DNA from: Actinomycetospora callitridis
GTDB lineage: Bacteria > Actinomycetota > Actinomycetes > Mycobacteriales > Pseudonocardiaceae
Reading direction: 5' to 3'
Length of the DNA stretch: 64,000 bases
Assembly: GCF_028737265.1 (NCBI RefSeq)
Contig: NZ_JAQZAK010000007.1
Coordinates: 124,001 to 188,000, forward strand
The notes under the pieces are model-generated. The model saw nothing but the letters and a program-made list of their open reading frames with translations, searched no databases and was not told the DNA's origin. Both the position numbers and the translations under genes were made by a program. Shown here in pieces: positions 58,357 through 64,000 of this stretch; within the stretch, counting starts at the first letter, position 1, and every line of letters starts with the position of its first letter.

Positions 58357-60969
58357 ATGCGACTCTCGAAGACCACGGTGCCGCTACTCCCCGCCGAGAT
58401 CGTCGAACGCCTCCGGGTGCGGCAGGCGCTCGACGATCCGGCCGGCGCGACGGGCTCCTGCCCGGTGGTGCTCGTCAGCGCCCCGCCGGGCCACGGGAAG
58501 ACCGTGGCATTGGCCGACTGGGTCCGCGCCACGCCCGCCGTCCCGACGGCCTGGCTGTCGCTGGACGCGGCGGACCGGGACGAGGCCACGTGGTGGCGAT
58601 CGGTGATCACCGCACTGTGCGGGTGCGCACAGGTCCCCGCGGACAGCGCACTCCACGGCCTGCACGTGGCCCCCGCCGCCGGGCACCGGCATGACGATGC
58701 CTTCCTCGCCACGGTCCTCGATGCGCTCGACGCCCTGCCCGATCCGGTGCGGCTGGTCCTCGACGACGTCCACGAGCTCCTGGGGCATCCGGCCGAGCGT
58801 GAGCTCCGTGCCCTGGTCCGGTATCCGATCCGGGGCCTCACGATCGTCCTGTGCAGCCGGTTCGACCCACCCGTCGGACTGGATCGGCTCCGTCTGGACG
58901 GCCGCCTACGTGAGGTGCGGGTCGACCGGCTCGCCTTCACGATCGCGGACACCGCGCAGCTGTTCGAGCAGACGTCGATCGACCTGACCTCGGAACAGAT
59001 CGGCAGTCTCGTGGAACGGACCGAGGGCTGGGTGGCCGCGCTGCGTCTGGTGGCGAGGTCCCTGCAGAGCTCACCCGACCCTGCCGCAGTGGTGCAGGAC
59101 TTCGCCGGCGACGACCGCTCGGTGGCCGACTACGTGGTGGACGAGGTCCTGTCCAAATTCGACGATCGGGAGCGCCGCCTCGTCGAGGCCGCCAGCGCGT
59201 GCTCGCCGATCTCGGTGGAACTGGCCGCCGTCCTGACCGGCGATCCCGAGGCGGCCGAGGGCCTCGAGCACGTGGAGGCGTCCACGAGCATGGTCACCGC
59301 CATCGACCGTCGGCGCGAGCAGTTCCACACCCACGAGCTGCTGCGCAGCCACGTCGTCGCCAGGTTGCGACGCACCCGCTGGCAGGACCTCCGCAACCTC
59401 TACCAGCGCGCGGCCGCGTGGTACGAGGCCCAGGACGACCCCGACGCCGCCCTCCACCACTCCGCCCTCGCGTGCGACGTCGCCGGGACCGAGGCCCTCC
59501 TCAGGGCCCGCGCGATCGAGCTGCTGGCCCGTGGTGCGTTCCGGTCCCTCGAGGAGCCCGACCGTCTGCTCGAGGCCCGCGGTGAGGACCACCGCGCACG
59601 CATCGTGCTCGCTCTCGCGGCGCTCGAGCACGACGAGCTCGACCGCGCGGCGACCCTCGCGCGGGACGTCGGGGACGAGACCGGCGAGGACGACGCCAAC
59701 CTCGGCACCGTCCGCGCCGTGCTGCAGACCCGTCTGGCGCTCGCTCGTGGCCGACCGGTGGACGCGCAGGCCGCGGCCCTGCGGATCGCTCCGGAAGCCG
59801 TCACCGGAGCTCCGCTGCGGACCCTCTCCCTGGCGACCCGCGGTTACGCGTCGGTCACCTCGGAGCCGGACCGTGCTCGCGCCGACGCGGAGAAGGCCCT
59901 GTCGCTGGCCGAGCGGCACGGATGGCCCTACGCCGTCGTGCAGGCCAGGACCGTCCTGGCGCTCGCCCACGCCCACCGCGACGACCTCCTCGTGGCCGTC
60001 GAGCACGCCCAGGCCGTCCTGCGATCGGTGGCTCACGAGGGGTGGAAGCACACTCCGTGGGCGGTGGGCGCCCTGGTGGTGCTGGCCGGCGCCGATGTCC
60101 TCGGTGGGCGCCCGGAGCATGCTCTCGCCGGGGTCGCCCGGGCCGAGGGGATGGCTGCCCTCAACCATGTGGAGCACCGTCGGTCGCTCGAGGTCCTGCG
60201 TGGCACCGCGGAACACGACAGCGGCCGGGAGCTCGACGGATGGCACCGCCTGCGTGCCTGCCGCGCTCGACACGACACGGACCAGCTCGACGTTCGCCAG
60301 GTCGCCCTGGCCGCCCTGCTCGAGCACGAGATGGCGCTCGGTCTGGGGCGGGCACACGAGGCCGCGGAGATCGTGCGTGACGTCGAGGCCCGGCTCGACG
60401 GGACCGGCGACGCGGTCCTCCTGCGGGCCCGCGAGCTCTGGGCCACCACCCGGGACGTGCGTGCACGCCAGCTCCTCGCCCCGGGGTGCAACGGCAGCCT
60501 CCCGTTCGTCACCGCTCTCGGCGCCGTCGAGTCCGCCGTGCTCGATGCGGAGATCGCCCTCGCGCAAGGAGCGCACCCGTTCGTCCGCCGGCGGCTGCAC
60601 GAAGCACTCCGGCGTGCGGCCACGCAGGGTGTCGTCCGTCCCCTCCTGCGAGCAGCACCGGCGATCCACCAGTACCTCGAGCAGCGACGCGGGAGCTTCG
60701 ACGACCTGGACCGGATGGTCGGACGCGTACTGTCCGCCGGCCCGTCGGGGTCCGCACCGCCGGTCGTCGCGCTCACCGAACGGGAACGGGAGGTCCTCGA
60801 GCTCCTGCCGAGCATGCGGTCCGTGGTGGAGATCGCCGAGGACCTCGCGGTCTCCGCCAACACGGTGAAGACCCACCAGCGCGCCATCTACCACAAGCTC
60901 GGCGCCGAGACCCGTCGCGCCGCCGTGCTCCGGGCTCGCCGGGCAGGCCTCCTCTCCAGCTCCGACTGA
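58357..60969 (+). CDS. LAL-type (MalT-like) LuxR regulator
   Basis: The product has 870 aa. The ATPase core starts with VVLVSAPPGHGKTVALADWV (Walker A near 42-50). VRLVLDDVHELLGHPAEREL gives the Walker B region, and VPTAWLSLDAADRDEATWWR is typical of MalT-like STAND proteins. A long helical/TPR-like sensor region spans about 360-780. The C-terminal LuxR helix-turn-helix reads LTEREREVLELLPSM ... AEDLAVSANTVKTHQRAIYH KLGAE. These are large ATP- and ligand-dependent activators. The first Met is at 58357 (upstream in-frame sequence has no ribosome site). Its neighbours suggest control of the stress/membrane genes around it. Confidence 0.92.
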   Translation: MRLSKTTVPLLPAEIVERLRVRQALDDPAGATGSCPVVLVSAPPGHGKTVALADWVRATPAVPTAWLSLDAADRDEATWWRSVITALCGCAQVPADSALHGLHVAPAAGHRHDDAFLATVLDALDALPDPVRLVLDDVHELLGHPAERELRALVRYPIRGLTIVLCSRFDPPVGLDRLRLDGRLREVRVDRLAFTIADTAQLFEQTSIDLTSEQIGSLVERTEGWVAALRLVARSLQSSPDPAAVVQDFAGDDRSVADYVVDEVLSKFDDRERRLVEAASACSPISVELAAVLTGDPEAAEGLEHVEASTSMVTAIDRRREQFHTHELLRSHVVARLRRTRWQDLRNLYQRAAAWYEAQDDPDAALHHSALACDVAGTEALLRARAIELLARGAFRSLEEPDRLLEARGEDHRARIVLALAALEHDELDRAATLARDVGDETGEDDANLGTVRAVLQTRLALARGRPVDAQAAALRIAPEAVTGAPLRTLSLATRGYASVTSEPDRARADAEKALSLAERHGWPYAVVQARTVLALAHAHRDDLLVAVEHAQAVLRSVAHEGWKHTPWAVGALVVLAGADVLGGRPEHALAGVARAEGMAALNHVEHRRSLEVLRGTAEHDSGRELDGWHRLRACRARHDTDQLDVRQVALAALLEHEMALGLGRAHEAAEIVRDVEARLDGTGDAVLLRARELWATTRDVRARQLLAPGCNGSLPFVTALGAVESAVLDAEIALAQGAHPFVRRRLHEALRRAATQGVVRPLLRAAPAIHQYLEQRRGSFDDLDRMVGRVLSAGPSGSAPPVVALTEREREVLELLPSMRSVVEIAEDLAVSANTVKTHQRAIYHKLGAETRRAAVLRARRAGLLSSSD

Positions 60970-61051
60970 GGCTCGACGAGCCGCCGGGAGGAGTGCCGGC
61001 CGGGCCGGCGGGAAGGGGTCGTCGGCGCTCGAGCCGACATGTGGCGGCCGG

Positions 61052-61294
61052 TCATCCGGCGGCCTTCAGGCCCGCGCCGATCTCGCTGACCACGCGGTGG
61101 TCGCGATCGCGCGCCAGGACATGGCCCAGCCCGAGGAGGCCGGCGACCGGCCAGGGGATCACCGCGAAGGCGGCGAGGGCGCTGACCGTGATCAGGTAGC
61201 TGAGGCTGCCGGTGAGGGGCCAGCCCACCGGACCGATGTAGGGGATCTCGACGTGCCACTCCCAGTGGGCCGACTCCTCGGTGGTGCTGTCCAT
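61052..61294 (-). CDS. Small membrane protein, paralogue of the 44.5-kb gene
   Basis: The 80-aa product has WEWHVEIPYIGPVGWPLTGS then LSYLITVSALAAFAVIPWPV, AGLLGLGHVLARDRDHRVVS and EIGAGLK. It is nearly identical in the core to the 92-aa protein at 44460-44738, with a shorter N-terminus. ATG at 61294 follows GAGGAGCTC. It is divergent from DUF7144 copy 3. Function unknown. Confidence 0.75.
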   Translation of the reverse strand: MDSTTEESAHWEWHVEIPYIGPVGWPLTGSLSYLITVSALAAFAVIPWPVAGLLGLGHVLARDRDHRVVSEIGAGLKAAG

Positions 61295-61541
61295 GAGCTC
61301 CTCCGTGCGTAGGTCCATCGTGGGGTTCGCGGATCCCCCTCGGGACACCGTGGACCGCCGAATCCGCGTCACCCTCGCCCGCTGTGGGCGACCCTCGCGC
61401 CGTACCGGATCGACGGTCCGGACAGCCACGTGCTGCCGGTCGGAGAGCTCACCCGCGCAGGGCGAGGAGGGGCCCCGCGGCAGGGAGCACCGTGCAGGCA
61501 GACCTCGTCCACCCAGCTCTGCCGCCCGTGCGGAGGCGATG

Positions 61542-62012
61542 ATGACCGAACAACAGACGCCGAGACCCTCGCAGGACCGCGTGTCGATCCCTCGGCAGCG
61601 GCAGGCCGACCCGCCGGCGAGCGGCTCGCCCGGGTCCTGGTCCGGCTGGGTCCGCTTCGGCGGCATCGTGATGGCGGTGACCGGCACCTTCTCGGTCCTC
61701 GAGGGCATCCTCGCGCTGGCCGCCCCCACGACGTACGTGGCCGTCGACGGCGCTGTGCTCGCCATCGACCTCGTGGCCTGGGGCTGGCTCCACCTGGTCC
61801 TCGGCGTGCTCGTCCTGGCCACCGGAGTCGCCCTGCTCGGACGCGACGTCCCGGGCTGGGCCCGCGCGTTGGGCATCGGGCTCGTGACGGTCAACATGAT
61901 CGTGCAACTGGCGTGGCTGCCGGCCTACCCGATCTGGTCGATCCTCGTGCTCGCGCTCGACGTGCTCGTCCTCTATGCCCTGATGGTGACCTGGGACGAC
62001 ACACGCGCATGA
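61542..62012 (+). CDS. DUF7144 membrane protein (copy 3)
   Basis: The 156-aa product has WSGWVRFGGIVMAVTGTFSV LEG, IDLVAWGWLHLVLGVLVLAT and IVQLAWLPAYPIWSILVLAL DVLVLYAL. The polar N-terminus starts MTEQQTPRP, echoing copy 1 (VTDQQTPTG), so copies 1 and 3 are the closest pair. ATG at 61542 lies 5 bp after GGAGG; an ATG 3 bp earlier is less well spaced. It is divergent from the small membrane protein gene. Confidence 0.85.
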   Translation: MTEQQTPRPSQDRVSIPRQRQADPPASGSPGSWSGWVRFGGIVMAVTGTFSVLEGILALAAPTTYVAVDGAVLAIDLVAWGWLHLVLGVLVLATGVALLGRDVPGWARALGIGLVTVNMIVQLAWLPAYPIWSILVLALDVLVLYALMVTWDDTRA

Positions 62013-62137
62013 GCCCGAGCCGGCGGGCGGTGTCGGATCCCTCGTGGGGGGGTCTCACCCGACGTGTGTGAGGTGGCCGAGCGTCCGCGCGGCGAGCCTG
62101 GCTCGCGGCTCGACCCCTCCAGAAAGGCTCACCGACC

Positions 62138-62620
62138 ATGGCGACGCTGACAGTGTGGAAGTTCCAGACGACCGATGGCGCGGACGGAGCCGTCGACCGG
62201 CTGAAGTCATTGGAGAAGCAGGAGCTGATCCATGTCCACGATGCCGCCACGATCTCGTGGGAGGAGGGCGCCAAGCGCCCGACCACCCGACAGCTCCACA
62301 ACCTCGTGGGGGCAGGCGCGATGGGCGGCATGTTCTGGGGCATGCTCTTCGGCCTGATCTTCTTCGTTCCCCTGCTCGGGGCCGCTCTCGGGGCGGCCAC
62401 CGGCGCAGCGAGCGGAGCTCTGGCCGACGTCGGGATCGACGACGACTTCATCAAGAAGGTGCGGGACCAGGTCACGCCGGGCACGTCCGCCTTGTTCGTC
62501 ATGACCTCGGGAGCGGTCATGGACAAGGTCCACGATGCCTTCCGGGGCGATCGTGTGGAGCTGATCCACACGAACCTCTCCGAGGACCAGGAGAAGGCCC
62601 TCAAGGAGGTCTTCGCCTGA
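62138..62620 (+). CDS. DUF1269 protein
   Basis: The product has 160 aa. An N-terminal alpha/beta half (MATLTVWKFQTTDGADGAVD RLKSLEKQELIHVHDAATIS) precedes a Gly/Ala/Met-rich membrane-like hairpin (AMGGMFWGMLFGLIFFVPLL GAALGAATGAASGAL). The C-terminal half reads FIKKVRDQVTPGTSALFVMT and ELIHTNLSEDQEKALKEVF. This matches the DUF1269 family, seen in stress-induced membrane-associated proteins. ATG at 62138 follows GAAAGGCTC. Role unknown. Confidence 0.88.
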   Translation: MATLTVWKFQTTDGADGAVDRLKSLEKQELIHVHDAATISWEEGAKRPTTRQLHNLVGAGAMGGMFWGMLFGLIFFVPLLGAALGAATGAASGALADVGIDDDFIKKVRDQVTPGTSALFVMTSGAVMDKVHDAFRGDRVELIHTNLSEDQEKALKEVFA

Positions 62621-62788
62621 CTCCCCGGAGCCGGGAACGTTCGAGATCGCTCGCGGCGGACCGCCGCCCTGAGGCGCCGGGCACATGACGGTTGCCGGCA
62701 CCGTCCTCGTGGCATCCGCAGAGTTGGCCCTATCGTCGGCGAACGTCGGTAGCGCCCACGACGAGGAGGACTGGTCGACATCACGGCC

Positions 62789-63265
62789 GTGCGAACAGGG
62801 AGAACCGCTGCCGGCGGAGGCCCCGGCTGCGACTGCCGTCCCGAGTCGGAACAGGCGTCGCCCGAGGGACTCCGGCTCCGCGAGGCCGCGCTCCCGGGGG
62901 CCGTGCGGTCGCTGCGGCGGTCGTTCCGCCGGTGGGCCGCGGCGAGCGGAGCCGACGAGGACACCGTGGACGCGATGGTCCTGTTGACCGACGAGGCCGT
63001 CACCAACGTCGTCGAGCACGCCGCGCGCGAGCATCCGTGCACCGTCGAGCTCCTCGCCGGCGCGAGGGGCTGCAGCGGCGGCCTGGCCGTCACGGTGCAG
63101 GACGACGGACGGTGGCGCCCACCGCCCGAGGATCCCGGCTACCGCGGCCGCGGCACCACCCTGATCGCGCGCCTGGCCGACCGCTCCACCATCACGACCT
63201 CCCCGCACGGCACGACGGTCCGGATGTGCTGGAGCACCCGGCGGCCCGGAGCCGACGCAGCCTGA
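62789..63265 (+). CDS. Anti-sigma-type ATP-binding (HATPase_c_2) regulator
   Basis: The 158-aa product is a GHKL-fold kinase of the RsbW/SpoIIAB type. The N-box reads MVLLTDEAVTNVVEHAARE (Asn near 78) and the G-box reads VTVQDDGRWRPPPEDPGYRG RGTTLIARLAD. There is no sensor domain. It would phosphorylate an anti-anti-sigma partner or bind a sigma factor. The SpoIIAA-like protein at 44 kb is of a different family, and no partner gene is adjacent. GTG start with GAACAGGGAG spacing upstream is weak. Confidence 0.85.
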   Translation: MRTGRTAAGGGPGCDCRPESEQASPEGLRLREAALPGAVRSLRRSFRRWAAASGADEDTVDAMVLLTDEAVTNVVEHAAREHPCTVELLAGARGCSGGLAVTVQDDGRWRPPPEDPGYRGRGTTLIARLADRSTITTSPHGTTVRMCWSTRRPGADAA

Positions 63266-63294
63266 GCTGCCTGCCGAACTCCCCGTCGCCGTCC

Positions 63295-63567
63295 TCAGCT
63301 GTCGTCGCCGACCCACGCCCGGACGTAGCGGCGGACGCGGCGGAGCTCCAGGACGTTGTCCGCGTCGTCGAGGTGGACCCGATAGGTGGCCATGAGGTCG
63401 GTGGACTCCGGGACCCGCCGCAGGTCGACGACCTCGACGTCCAGCACCCACACCTCGCCGTCCCGGCGCAGGGCCACGACCTTCTCGACGTCCTTGCCGG
63501 TCAGCCCGGCGACCTCGGCCAGCGCGGCCCGTGACACGGCGTGCACACGCTCACGGGAGAGGGCCAT
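63295..63567 (-). CDS. gvpO: Gas-vesicle-associated protein GvpO homologue
   Basis: The 90-aa product matches GvpO: the opening helix RVHAVSRAALAEVAGLTGKD is followed by VEKVVALRRDGEVWVLDVEV VDLRRVPESTDLMATYRVHL and the end LELRRVRRYVRAWVGD. Other gas-vesicle genes (gvpA, F, J, K) are not visible in this window, so it is an orphan here. Orphan GvpO-like proteins occur in actinobacteria that do not float. Symbol given by family resemblance. Confidence 0.8.
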   Translation of the reverse strand: MALSRERVHAVSRAALAEVAGLTGKDVEKVVALRRDGEVWVLDVEVVDLRRVPESTDLMATYRVHLDDADNVLELRRVRRYVRAWVGDDS

Positions 63568-63643
63568 CCCGCCATGCTCCTCGCTCGAGCGCTCGTCCGG
63601 ATCGCACAGGTGACGGTCATCCCCACCGGGAACGGTCGGCGGC

Positions 63644-64000
63644 CTACGACCCGGTGCCCCCGCCGCCGGCCCGCTCGGCGCGCAGTCGGGCCTCCTCGCG
63701 CTGCACCTCGGCGCGGAGGCTGCGCTCGCGGCGCAGCCACTCCGGCTGCTCCTCCTTGAGCGCCGTGATCTGGGCGGTGGTCAGCGGCTCCGTGATCTCG
63801 GCCCGGGCCAGACCGGAGATCGACACCCCGAGCCGGTCCGCGACGACGGGGCGCGGGTGCGGGCCGTCGCGACGCAGCTCGCGCAGCCACGCGGGCGGGT
63901 CGGCCTGGAGGGCGTCGAGCTCGTCGCGTGAGACCACGCCGTCGCGGAACTCCGCGGGCGTCGCGTCGAGGTGCACGCCCAGCTTCTTCGCCGCCGTCGC
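63644..64000 (-). CDS. DUF5997 protein, 5' end outside window
   Basis: The visible 118 residues read AAKKLGVHLDATPAEFRDGV then VSRDELDALQADPPAWLREL, RRDGPHPRPVVADRLGVSIS GLARAEITEPLTTAQITALK. This matches DUF5997 along its length. The visible end of the frame continues to the window edge with no start codon that fits the family, so the N-terminus lies beyond 64000. The family is actinobacterial and contains an HTH-like core. Function unknown. Confidence 0.8.
   Translation of the reverse strand, partial: ATAAKKLGVHLDATPAEFRDGVVSRDELDALQADPPAWLRELRRDGPHPRPVVADRLGVSISGLARAEITEPLTTAQITALKEEQPEWLRRERSLRAEVQREEARLRAERAGGGGTGS

Noticed and set aside
63295..63567. A gas-vesicle cluster
   Set aside because: Only GvpO is recognisable. 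No gvpA, gvpF/L, gvpJ, gvpK or gvpN frame was seen in this window.

Overview
The window is chromosomal DNA of a very GC-rich actinobacterium. GTG starts are common, there are many 4-bp ATGA/GTGA gene overlaps, and two promoters look leaderless. A SARP/BTAD regulator, DUF7144, DUF3159, DUF5997 and GvpO point to Actinomycetia, and the overall style suggests Pseudonocardiaceae (Pseudonocardia/Actinomycetospora-like). The genus is inference. I see no rRNA, tRNA, CRISPR array, phage or intact insertion sequence.

Layout. (1) 1-1.5 kb: end of an unknown gene coupled to a HAD hydrolase, then a tyrosine-phosphatase remnant. (2) 1.5-6.6 kb, minus strand: a four-gene operon holding a full-length pyruvate-phosphate-dikinase homologue whose PEP/pyruvate site has lost its key residues, a small winged-helix-like protein, an unrecognised 477-aa protein and a free-standing phosphohistidine swivel domain. 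This is the best candidate for an undescribed system. (3) 7.2-14.8 kb: DUF4386 protein, SARP-like regulator, TetR/GAP exporter pair, and an FAD monooxygenase divergent from a MarR regulator across a perfect palindrome. (4) 15-18.7 kb: DUF3159, two SDRs (the first frameshifted), an FMN/F420-type oxidoreductase and a hypothetical protein that has a paralogue at 24.5 kb. (5) 18.9-23.1 kb: cell-envelope group (MscS-like helices, broken aquaporin, OmpA-like protein, DUF1469/DUF3618/DUF4235 operon). (6) 23.1-26.8 kb: low coding density, with remnants of SRPBCC, SDR and thioredoxin-reductase-like genes and a proline-rich repeat protein. (7) 26.8-33.9 kb: surface-polysaccharide genes (methyltransferase, DUF6541 membrane protein, flippase, GT4, GT2 plus DUF2304). 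(8) 34.3-39.4 kb: a tight five-gene operon: unknown protein, DUF4331, DyP peroxidase, crotonase, sulfite-oxidase-like molybdoenzyme. (9) 39.7-64 kb: stress, ion-homeostasis and membrane genes: AI-2E-family permease, P-type ATPase, SpoIIAA-like protein, Na+/H+ antiporter, AsnB, lipid kinase, three DUF7144 proteins plus one remnant, BCCT carrier, MFS pump, M48 protease, LAL regulator, DUF1269, an anti-sigma-type kinase, GvpO and DUF5997.

How the parts fit. Region 9 reads as an osmotic/pH/envelope-stress toolkit: compatible-solute uptake, cation pumps, small membrane proteins, a large LuxR-type sensor and an anti-sigma-like kinase. Two small-protein families (DUF7144, and an 80-92 aa membrane protein at 44.5 and 61.1 kb) recur in it, which suggests local duplication. 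Several genes carry one apparent frameshift, two of them in short C/G runs. Either decay or assembly error could explain these, and raw reads would decide.
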